Shown here piece by piece: positions 31,395-37,676 of a stretch of 37,676 bases of DNA (within the stretch, counting starts at the first letter, position 1; each line of letters starts with the position of its first letter). The position numbers were made by a program, and so were the translations under genes. The notes under the pieces are model-generated. The model did no database searches. It was not told where the DNA came from and was given only the letters and a program-made list of their open reading frames with translations. Origin of the DNA: Deltaproteobacteria bacterium (GTDB lineage Bacteria; Myxococcota; Kuafuiibacteriia; Kuafuiibacteriales; Kuafuiibacteriaceae); the NCBI GenBank assembly GCA_011526105.1, contig WYAZ01000057.1, positions 1-37,676 on the forward strand. Direction: 5' to 3'.

Positions 31395-32870
31395 GTGAGA
31401 TCGGATATCCGAAGAACCGTCGCGTTTGCCTTGGCGCTCGTGGGCTGCGAGAGCCCCGGTGGGCCTGGGCTTCCTCTGGAGAGCGCGCGGCCGCCTTCGC
31501 CCGCCGCAAACTCCTGCGCGCCCGCGCTTCAGATGGGAAACGACTGGTTTCACTTCGCCGACGTCATCGGCGGGAACTCGTGCCTCATCTACCTCGAGCA
31601 GGATGAGTGTGTGCTCGGGATCTTGGATGACTGCACGGACCGGGCGGTTTCGCGGCAGTGGTACGGTCGGCTCTCCCCGGGGCTCGACGTCACCCTGGTC
31701 GCCCGACGCGGCTCCGCCGAGCCCGGTCCGCAGTGCAGCGGACGGATCGGTGAGACACCGGAGGAGCGCTCGCGGCTCGAGCTTCGGTGCGTGACCTCCC
31801 CGGACCACGCCGGCTCGAAGATCGTGCTCGAGCGAAGACTGGACTCCCCCCCAGCGCTCGGCGAGGTCGAGCGACGGGTGGACGTGTTTCCGTACCTGGG
31901 GGCAGGGCCCTTCGCGGACATGGACGAATACATGTTCGATGCGGCCGAGGTGAAGGTGGCCGGGCGAGACGAGCTCTGGTTCACGGTGGGTGCCGGGGAC
32001 CACCCACAGACCGGGGTTCACATGCTCGATCAGCACTCCCGATCCCTCGTCGGCTTCGTGCCCATGCCCTACGCACAGCTCGTGGAACCCGCCGGCGCTT
32101 CCGTCGTGGCGGTGAGCTCCTACGCGATCACACAGATCGAAGCCGAGACACGCAACGTGCTGGGCACGACACCACTCAGCGGCGGCCTCGCGCCCACCGC
32201 GTTGTCCTTCATCGCCGGCGAGGGTCGCGTCTTCGTCGGCTTCGACCCGGGCGACGAGAAGTTCTCAGGCCTCGTTCTCTCTTTTGACCTCGGGGGCGCA
32301 GGGGTCCTCGCACGCAGCAATGAGTTGCTCGTGGGCACGACCTCGGCCATCGTGTCCGTCCCTCGGCAGCCGGATGGCACCGTCGCATTCGTCTTTGGTT
32401 TCAGTTCCGGGAGCGGGGCGGCCCTCATGTTGGGAGTGGACGTCGATCTCGGCAAGACGCGCACACACACTTTCCCGTTCCGACCAAACATGGCCCGCTA
32501 CCTCCCAGAACGCTCGGTGGTCGCGGTGGTGGGCGGGAACCGCTACGCCGAGCTCGACCCGACGGATCAACAAACCCCGCTTCGAACGGTGGTCGGAGTG
32601 CCCTACACGGAAGCTGGCCAGGACTTCAGCTTCGATGCGGCGCGCAACCGCGTCTACTTCCTCGGCCGCAGCTACGACCCGAGTCAGCCTACAACTTTCT
32701 CTCATATGAGGCCGAGTCTGCTGACCACGATCGATCTCACGACCGAACGGGCCGAGCAGCGCATAGTCACCATCAACGCCATGAGTCGGCGCGTCTTCTT
32801 CCTGGAAGCCGCCAACGCGGTGGTGGTGCCGCTGCAGCGCCTTGGGCGCGTGGAGTGGATCAAGCTGTAG
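31395..32870 (+). CDS. Exported propeller-like lipoprotein
   Basis: A 491-residue lipoprotein with start GTG 31395: VRSDIRRTVAFALALVGCES, lipobox LVGC. An open frame upstream is antisense-like and without export features. A Cys-bearing N-terminal domain (residues 40-165: NSCLIYLEQDECVLGILDDC and a PGPQCSGRIGE motif) is followed by repeated strand units of about 45 residues, such as AEVKVAGRDELWFTVGAGD, SVVAVSSYAITQIEAETRNV, GRVFVGFDPGDEKFSGLVLS and NRVYFLGRSYDPSQ. This fits a YVTN-type beta-propeller. Surface or periplasmic binding is likely; the ligand is unknown. The gene ends five bases from the opposing gene's stop. Confidence 0.8.
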   Translation: MRSDIRRTVAFALALVGCESPGGPGLPLESARPPSPAANSCAPALQMGNDWFHFADVIGGNSCLIYLEQDECVLGILDDCTDRAVSRQWYGRLSPGLDVTLVARRGSAEPGPQCSGRIGETPEERSRLELRCVTSPDHAGSKIVLERRLDSPPALGEVERRVDVFPYLGAGPFADMDEYMFDAAEVKVAGRDELWFTVGAGDHPQTGVHMLDQHSRSLVGFVPMPYAQLVEPAGASVVAVSSYAITQIEAETRNVLGTTPLSGGLAPTALSFIAGEGRVFVGFDPGDEKFSGLVLSFDLGGAGVLARSNELLVGTTSAIVSVPRQPDGTVAFVFGFSSGSGAALMLGVDVDLGKTRTHTFPFRPNMARYLPERSVVAVVGGNRYAELDPTDQQTPLRTVVGVPYTEAGQDFSFDAARNRVYFLGRSYDPSQPTTFSHMRPSLLTTIDLTTERAEQRIVTINAMSRRVFFLEAANAVVVPLQRLGRVEWIKL

Positions 32871-32874
32871 GGGC

Positions 32875-33369
32875 TCAGGCTTCGTTCGCTTCGAGCTGAC
32901 GTGCGAGTTCGATCCAGGCCTGACGCGCGATCACCGCAGCGTGGCTGAGTTCGTGACCGGCCTCTTCTGGAAGTTGATCGCGGTGGAGATCGAAGGCCAC
33001 GTCGGTCACGAGCAGGCTGAGGCTGAGAGGCACCGCGCGGAGCTGAAGCTGCAGCCGTCCTCGAGCACCACCACTCGGGATCTCCTGTGCGTGGAGGCGT
33101 GCGAGGACGCGACTTGCATCGGCTTCGATGCGAGTCAGGGCCGCTTCAAACCGCGTGCGATGCGAACTCGGCAGCATCGAGACGCTGGTCCGAAGCTCCT
33201 CGAGGGCCCGCTTCGCCCGCTCGATCGGGTCGAGCGGCGCCTGACGCTCGATGAGCAAGTTGAGTTTCGCCGGAGCCACCGAGGGGCCGGCCTTGCTCGC
33301 AGCCTGCCCGCGTTCGCAGGCAGAGGCGGACACGGCGGCGGTGAGCACGAGAGCGACAGACAACTTCAT
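32875..33369 (-). CDS. Small helical exported protein
   Basis: A 164-residue exported protein with start ATG 33369 and a good GAAGGAAA ribosome site eight bases before it. Signal sequence MKLSVALVLTAAVSASACER; the Cys could be a lipid anchor, though -3 Ala makes the lipobox atypical. The rest is predicted as amphipathic helices (DPIERAKRALEELRTSVSML, HRTRFEAALTRIEADASRVL), with no family recognised. It lies 93 bases downstream of the M55-fusion gene on the same strand and may be cotranscribed with it. Confidence 0.7.
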   Translation of the reverse strand: MKLSVALVLTAAVSASACERGQAASKAGPSVAPAKLNLLIERQAPLDPIERAKRALEELRTSVSMLPSSHRTRFEAALTRIEADASRVLARLHAQEIPSGGARGRLQLQLRAVPLSLSLLVTDVAFDLHRDQLPEEAGHELSHAAVIARQAWIELARQLEANEA

Positions 33370-33462
33370 GGGCGTTTCCTTCCCCGGGAAGACCCCTAGG
33401 TAGACCAACTCGCTTCGACAGGTAAAGGCCTTTCGAACTCGGCCCGCCGCCGGGTCTAGGCG

Positions 33463-35124
33463 CTAACCCTGAGCTCGGTCATAGGCACCGGCCAGGGCGA
33501 GCAGGGACAGACCGGTGGCGTGGTCAGCGAGCTCTTCCGGTGGCACCCCGAGCGACGCGTCCAGCACCTGCCCGGTCTCGGTGGTCTTCGAGCGGAGGAA
33601 CGACAGGAGGTCCACGTGCTCCTTCGAGTGCTGCTCACCCATGGCCTGGATGAGAACCAAGAGCTCCGCGGCGAGGTCCACGTGTCCGGCTTCGATCACC
33701 TCCGACGCCGCGAGCAGGAGTTGCTCCCGAAGAGCGACGAGCGCCCCTTTGCCGAAGGGGCGCGTCAGATAGGCGGTCTCGAAGAGGATCTCGTGGGTGA
33801 GCACGTAGAGCGCGAGAACACGCTCGTCCGGGGCCGGGGACCGGAGGTGTCGCTCGTCGACTGGCACCCCCATCGAGTTTGCCATGGAGCCGAGGATGAA
33901 GGCGTAAAGCTCGTCGCCGCGTTCATCGAGCGCATCGAGGGTCCGCGCGAGCGGCTCGCGATCGATCAGAGCACCTCTTCGCCCACGCGCGTGCTCGATG
34001 TAGCGCGCGTCCACGCGCGCCTGGAGTTCGTCGGACTCGAGCTCTGCATCGAGGGTCGCGGGAACGAGAGACAGCGCATCGAGTGAAGTCTCCAACTCGG
34101 AGGCGAGTCCCAGTCTCTGAAAGGCCCGCGGTGCGTGGTGTTCACACATGTGCAGGATGAGCGCTCGAAGCGCCCGTGACTCACTGCTCGAGCCCTCGGT
34201 CAGCGACAGAAAGGCGTCTCGGGCTCGAACGAGCTCGAGTTCGTCGACCACACCCACGTGGCTCTCAAAGCCGCGCGCCAAGAGCGCCCGCGCACCAGCC
34301 ACGAACTCTGGGCTGCCGACTTCCCCCGCCAGGACACCCTCCATACCTTCCGCCCCCTGCTCGGTGAGGCGCCATGCACGTTGGTAGCGAGAGGAGAAGC
34401 TCCCGCCGCGGATCTCGAAGTCGAGCGGGCCCATGCGGTCAGCCTCTGCGCCCTCCGCGAGATCAGCCTGCCATCGACTCTTGAAGCGGATGTGGATCGG
34501 GGTCTCGGGCGGCAGCGCGGGGACCACCGGAGTCGCATCACGAATGAGCAGAGAGAGCCTCTCGAGCGCTTCTGCCTTCGGGAGCGAACAGAACGCGGAG
34601 CCGACGCGCGTCTTGGTCACCAAGAAGGGGATCGTTGCGGGCAGACTCGACGCAAGAACCTCGTCTCCAGTGGCGAAGTAAAAGGGCAGCCCGCGCTCCG
34701 CGGTCAGCCCCAGCAAGAGATCGAGCTCGCTCGACGGACGCCCGCCCTGACTCCAACGACTGTGCAGGTTCACCGTGTGCGCAGCGAATCCCGCGGTGTC
34801 GGCCGCCGCGTGCATGCCCAGAGCGGCCACCGCCGACACCCCGTCGAACACCGCCTCCGCATAGGGATCGTCGTCGAGGCACAGCTCGATGGGAACGCTG
34901 AGCTCGGAGAGCAAGAGATTCGTCTCGCCCGATCCCGAGATGTGACTATCGGAGACCCTCACCGCATCGAAACCCGCCGCCAAGAGGGCTCTCGCCGCGA
35001 CTTCGACCTCCTCGGTGAGGCGCCTCTGCGCCGTGGGGTAGCCGGGACTTCCCGCGATCAGATCGTCCACCGCGTCCACGCCGGCGACGCCCTCGAGATC
35101 AATCACGAGCAGAACACGACGCAC
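33463..35124 (-). CDS. M55 D-aminopeptidase domain fused to C-terminal helical domain
   Basis: A 553-residue protein. Residues 1-270 match DppA-type M55 metallopeptidases, which release D-amino acids from D,D-dipeptides. The N-terminal VLLVIDLEGVAGVDAVDDL supplies Asp9 and Glu11. Other zinc ligands line up: His61 in VSDSHISGSGETN, His105 in ALGMHAAADTAGF, and Glu133 in GGRPSSELDLL, one residue from the B. subtilis numbering. His116 (GFAAHTVN) is also kept. The enzyme should be intact. From about residue 275 a 280-residue all-helical domain follows, including LTHEILFETAYLTRPFGKGA, a pattern like the histidine-containing DUF6895-type domains, but I am not sure. No signal peptide, so cytosolic. 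Start: GTG 35124. The fusion is unusual; DppA proteins are normally about 275 residues. Confidence 0.85.
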   Translation of the reverse strand: MRRVLLVIDLEGVAGVDAVDDLIAGSPGYPTAQRRLTEEVEVAARALLAAGFDAVRVSDSHISGSGETNLLLSELSVPIELCLDDDPYAEAVFDGVSAVAALGMHAAADTAGFAAHTVNLHSRWSQGGRPSSELDLLLGLTAERGLPFYFATGDEVLASSLPATIPFLVTKTRVGSAFCSLPKAEALERLSLLIRDATPVVPALPPETPIHIRFKSRWQADLAEGAEADRMGPLDFEIRGGSFSSRYQRAWRLTEQGAEGMEGVLAGEVGSPEFVAGARALLARGFESHVGVVDELELVRARDAFLSLTEGSSSESRALRALILHMCEHHAPRAFQRLGLASELETSLDALSLVPATLDAELESDELQARVDARYIEHARGRRGALIDREPLARTLDALDERGDELYAFILGSMANSMGVPVDERHLRSPAPDERVLALYVLTHEILFETAYLTRPFGKGALVALREQLLLAASEVIEAGHVDLAAELLVLIQAMGEQHSKEHVDLLSFLRSKTTETGQVLDASLGVPPEELADHATGLSLLALAGAYDRAQG

Positions 35125-35171
35125 ACGAGGGAGCTTAGCCGCTTCGGGCTCACATTTGATATACCCGCTCC

Positions 35172-36065
35172 ATGCTGGTTCTGCTTGGCCTCGTTCTCTT
35201 GATGGTGGCGGCGTTCGCGCTGGTCGAGCGATGGCGGCAGCCCACCTGGCACCGATGGGCCGCTCTGGGCGGAGGTCTCTTCGTCGTCGCCTCGCTCGCG
35301 GGGCTGCTCGCCTCCGACCTGGCCCTCCAGAAGACCGCAGGCCTCTTGGTCATGCCCGCCGGCCTCGTGTGGCAGCTCCTGTTTGCACGCGCGAGCTGGC
35401 AGACGAAAAGACGCGGTCTCCGCGCTGCGGCCATGGACTGGGTGATGTTCTCTGCTTTCAGCTTGGCCGGTAGCCCACACCTTGGGGCCGCCTGGCTGCA
35501 TGCGCTCGAGGCGTCCTACCCCCCGGTACTCATGGAAGACGTCTCGCCTCTGCGAGCGATCTTCGTGCTCGGCGGCGGCACCAAGCTCACCCCCGAAGGC
35601 CAAATCGAGCTCTCCGACGCCGGGGACCGAGTCGTGCTGGGAGCGCGCCTACTACACGAGGGCAAGACGAGCTACTTGATCTCGAGCGGCCGCAGCATCG
35701 AAGGGCATGGACAATCGCGAAACATGGCGGCAGAGACCGCGGAGCTGTGGAAGCAGCTCGGCATCGAAGATCGCCGCATCGTCGAGATCTCGAACCCGCG
35801 AAACACACGGGAGGAAGTTCGGGAGTACATCGAAGTGATCAAAGCGCAGGGCTTCGATCGCGTGGGCATCGTGAGCAGCGCCTGGCATCTGCCGCGAGTG
35901 CTTCGCCACTTTGAAGGCTCGGGTGTAGAGGTGACCCCCCTGCCCGCCGATCATCGAGGCACGATACTTCCGTTTGTGAGTGCTCTGTTTGTCCCGCAGA
36001 GCATGGGCTTTCAATCGACGCAGCACGCGGCCTGGGAGACCGTGGGTATGCTGGTGGGTCGCTGA
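35172..36065 (+). CDS. YdcF/SanA-like DUF218 membrane protein
   Basis: A 297-residue protein. The N-terminal 120 residues have three to four membrane helices: MLVLLGLVLLMVAAFALVER, WAALGGGLFVVASLAGLLAS and KTAGLLVMPAGLVWQLLFA. The remainder is the DUF218 domain: AIFVLGGGTKLTPEGQIELS, GKTSYLISSGRSIEGHGQSR, and MAAETAELWKQLGI with ISNPRNTREEVREYIEVIKA. The conserved RVGIVSSAWHLPRVLRHFEG follows. Related proteins (ElyC, SanA, YdcF) act in envelope polysaccharide or lipid-carrier control, as known for the family. The start ATG 35172 follows a 47-base divergent gap with the M55-fusion gene. Confidence 0.9.
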   Translation: MLVLLGLVLLMVAAFALVERWRQPTWHRWAALGGGLFVVASLAGLLASDLALQKTAGLLVMPAGLVWQLLFARASWQTKRRGLRAAAMDWVMFSAFSLAGSPHLGAAWLHALEASYPPVLMEDVSPLRAIFVLGGGTKLTPEGQIELSDAGDRVVLGARLLHEGKTSYLISSGRSIEGHGQSRNMAAETAELWKQLGIEDRRIVEISNPRNTREEVREYIEVIKAQGFDRVGIVSSAWHLPRVLRHFEGSGVEVTPLPADHRGTILPFVSALFVPQSMGFQSTQHAAWETVGMLVGR

Positions 36066-36066
36066 A

Positions 36067-36432
36067 TCAGAACGGCTTGGCGACCGCGAGGACGGTGGCC
36101 AAAAGCCCGAGCGCCAAGACCGCCCACCACAGCGAACGCGCGAGCTCGGGCTTGCGCACGAGAGGCACCGTGATGCCGCCGAGCGCGAGCCAGACGAGGA
36201 CCTTCGCGTAGACCCAGCCCGGCCAGCTCGCGCCAAAGCCGAGGCTGTGCGTCAGGCCGATGCCCGCGACCAGCATCAGCACCAGTCCGAGCCCGTGCAT
36301 GATGGCGAGTTGCTTGCGGAAGGCATGGTCGCGGCCCCCGCCGTTAATCGCGTGGACCAGCGCGCCGCCCAACGAGAGGAAGACCATGATGAGGCCCACG
36401 AAGTGAAGGATGCGAGTCATGATGACGGCCAT
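36067..36432 (-). CDS. Four-helix integral membrane protein
   Basis: A 121-residue inner-membrane protein. Four hydrophobic helices: ILHFVGLIMVFLSLGGALVH, LGLVLMLVAGIGLTHSLG, WVYAKVLVWLALGGITVPL and WWAVLALGLLATVLAVAKPF. Conserved His residues (LHFVG, LVHAINGGG, IMHGLG) suggest ligand or haem binding but are not diagnostic. ATG 36432 is favoured by GGAG eight bases upstream. The stop lies one base beyond the opposing YdcF-like stop. Function unknown. Confidence 0.8.
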   Translation of the reverse strand: MAVIMTRILHFVGLIMVFLSLGGALVHAINGGGRDHAFRKQLAIMHGLGLVLMLVAGIGLTHSLGFGASWPGWVYAKVLVWLALGGITVPLVRKPELARSLWWAVLALGLLATVLAVAKPF

Positions 36433-36489
36433 TGGGTTGCTCCTCGGGTTCGATGACTCCCATCGGTGCGGGAGAAAGTACAGCCGGAT

Positions 36490-37506
36490 TCAGCGGGATT
36501 GAGCTCTGCCCCATCGGGAGAGGAGCGCGGCCTTGGCTTCGGGATCACGCATCGAGAAGTCGCGATCGTGACCAAGCCGCCCCGGGATCCACTTCCAGAA
36601 GAACAATCCCGCAATCCTGGGCTCGCGCTCGATGGTTTTTAGACTCGTCGCGATGAGGCGCCGTCGAAGCTCGAGCACCTGGGCCCCGTCGTCGACCCGC
36701 GGCAGCCACGGATGCGTGGCGGCTTGGCGGGAGCGACTGAAGCCGAGTTCGGTCAAGAGGATGGGCTTTTTGCCGTGGTCATCCGAGAGCCTTCGCAGCC
36801 GTGTCAAATGCTCTGCCCAACGAGCCTCGATCTTGGCTTCGGTAGGATAGGGCTCGTTCTCTGGCGCGAGCGGGAAGTACGCTTGCACCCCGATGAGGTC
36901 GAGCGCATCCCAGAAACCCACTCGGTCGACGCCATCCCAGTTCGCCGAGTAGGTCAGCTTCCCCTTGAAGACGGAGCGAACGGCGCGGATGATCCGGCGC
37001 CACTCCTTCTCGCGGTGCATCGTGCGCTCCATCTCGACCCCGATCGACAGGAGGGGGACCTTCGCCGCTTCGGCAAATCGCGCCTGATCGACGATGAAGC
37101 GCTCGTAGTCGCGAAAGAAGCGCGACCAGGCCTCGTCATCCTCGCCGAACTCGATTTCCCCCCGCCACGAGAAGCTGCCCCAGTAGGCGAGGTGCGGGGT
37201 CCAGAAGAGCGTTACGCCCGCGTCTCGCGCGAGTTCAACGGCGCGCAGAAGATACCTCTGCTCCGCCGCGGGCGTGGCCTGGATCGAACCGTCGCGACGG
37301 ATGCGAGCGTAGGGATGAAGCGCCGCCCAGCCGACGCCGAGCTCCGTGAGCTCGCGGAGCGCCTCACTCATATGCTCCGTGCCCCAGATCTCACCCCAGT
37401 GCGGGCACGAGACGGTCATGCCTCGAATCGGGGCGGCCGAGAGCTGAGACCCGGCCGCGGGCACCGCCGGCGAAAGCAGCAGCACCATGGAAGCGAGGGC
37501 GTACAC
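36490..37506 (-). CDS. Exported GH113-like glycoside hydrolase
   Basis: Predicted TIM-barrel glycosidase of about 338 residues. GTG 37506 gives the signal peptide VYALASMVLLLSPAVPAAGS. An in-frame ATG at 37560 lies inside the mobile element, and an ATG at 37488 is a third option. The mature part shows barrel strands of the GH113 (beta-mannanase/endo-glycanase-like) type: GMTVSCPHWGEIWGTEHMSE, VTLFWTPHLAYWGSFSW, LLSIGVEMERTMHREKEW with a Glu in the acid/base position, YSANWDGVDRVGFWDALDLI, and KPILLTELGFSRSRQAATH with a Glu in the nucleophile position. Both catalytic Glu are present, so it may be active. GH113 usually cuts mannans or other beta-linked glycans; the substrate is inferred. It begins 44 bases from the second palindromic element. 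Confidence 0.82.
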   Translation of the reverse strand: MYALASMVLLLSPAVPAAGSQLSAAPIRGMTVSCPHWGEIWGTEHMSEALRELTELGVGWAALHPYARIRRDGSIQATPAAEQRYLLRAVELARDAGVTLFWTPHLAYWGSFSWRGEIEFGEDDEAWSRFFRDYERFIVDQARFAEAAKVPLLSIGVEMERTMHREKEWRRIIRAVRSVFKGKLTYSANWDGVDRVGFWDALDLIGVQAYFPLAPENEPYPTEAKIEARWAEHLTRLRRLSDDHGKKPILLTELGFSRSRQAATHPWLPRVDDGAQVLELRRRLIATSLKTIEREPRIAGLFFWKWIPGRLGHDRDFSMRDPEAKAALLSRWGRAQSR

Positions 37507-37549
37507 GGATCCAGCGTGCCCGCATCGAACCGCGTCGGCAAGCTGCGCT

Positions 37550-37676
37550 CTAGAGCTCATCTCAAAACCCGCGACCGAGCGAGACGGCCAAGACGCAAGG
37601 CCCGCAAGGCGGGCCGACGAATGCGCTATCCTGCGATAACGCGAGGAGGCCCAACACGGCGGGCCGACGCGGATCG
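37550..37676. mobile_element. Palindromic MITE-like element, copy 2 (cut by window end)
   Basis: Starts with the same 16 bases (ctagagctcatctcaa) and reads in the same orientation as copy 1. It matches copy 1 closely through gcccgcaaggcgggccgacg. Then it has 47 extra bases, aatgcgctatcctgcgataa onward, ending in a second ggcgggccgacg before cggatcg. Copy 1 has only one ggcgggccgacg, so it could have lost the segment by recombination between the two repeats. The window ends before the right inverted repeat. The left end supplies an in-frame ATG for the downstream glycosidase gene. Confidence 0.8.

Overview
The window is about 66-67% GC, nearly fully coding, and rich in predicted lipoproteins of the kinds common in large myxobacterial genomes: Cys-rich, PKD, HEAT-repeat and glycine-repeat proteins. 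Together with the HAD-type 5'-nucleotidase, the SLC12-like transporter and the PilZ protein, this suggests Myxococcota, perhaps Polyangiales/Sandaracinaceae. That assignment is inference from composition and gene families. No rRNA, tRNA, CRISPR array, prophage or transposase gene was recognised.

Layout. 1-1500: a Cys-rich lipoprotein gene (minus strand) headed by a 118-bp palindromic mobile element, then a decayed stretch. 1.45-7.3 kb (minus): a CAP-like lipoprotein, a PKD-domain lipoprotein overlapping a beta-barrel-like protein gene, and a HEAT-repeat exported protein. 7.4-10.8 kb (plus): PilZ/zinc-ribbon protein, HAD-IG 5'-nucleotidase, YkgJ-type cysteine-cluster protein. 10.7-12.2 kb (minus): Ppx/GppA phosphatase. 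12.3-14.6 kb (plus): a flavin monooxygenase fused to an Old Yellow Enzyme domain, of the salicylyl-CoA/anthraniloyl-CoA hydroxylase type. 14.6-20.0 kb (plus): a complete heavy-metal RND efflux operon (TolC-type channel, adaptor, CzcA/CusA-type pump) with overlapping genes. 20.0-24.1 kb (minus): a tightly coupled four-gene operon for exported proteins (HEAT lipoprotein, collagen-like/glycine-rich lipoprotein, HEAT plus CsgG/LpoB-like lipoprotein, small exported protein). This is the best candidate for an undescribed system. 24.3-29.4 kb: RhlE-type RNA helicase, a small membrane protein, a four-CBS-domain protein and an SLC12-like cation-chloride/amino-acid transporter. 29.6-32.9 kb (plus): a short acyl-CoA-dehydrogenase-like protein, ApaH and a propeller-like lipoprotein. 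32.9-35.1 kb (minus): a helical exported protein and an M55 D-aminopeptidase fused to an unrecognised helical domain. 35.2-37.5 kb: a YdcF/DUF218 membrane protein, a four-helix membrane protein and a GH113-like exported glycosidase headed by a second copy of the palindromic element, which runs off the window.

The RND operon forms a classic export machine. The lipoprotein operon probably builds a surface or periplasmic assembly. PKD lipoprotein plus barrel, and acyl-CoA-dehydrogenase-like protein plus ApaH, are likely co-expressed pairs. Most other genes are single housekeeping or signalling units. Many intergenic stretches hold strong hairpins or gene remnants, described individually.
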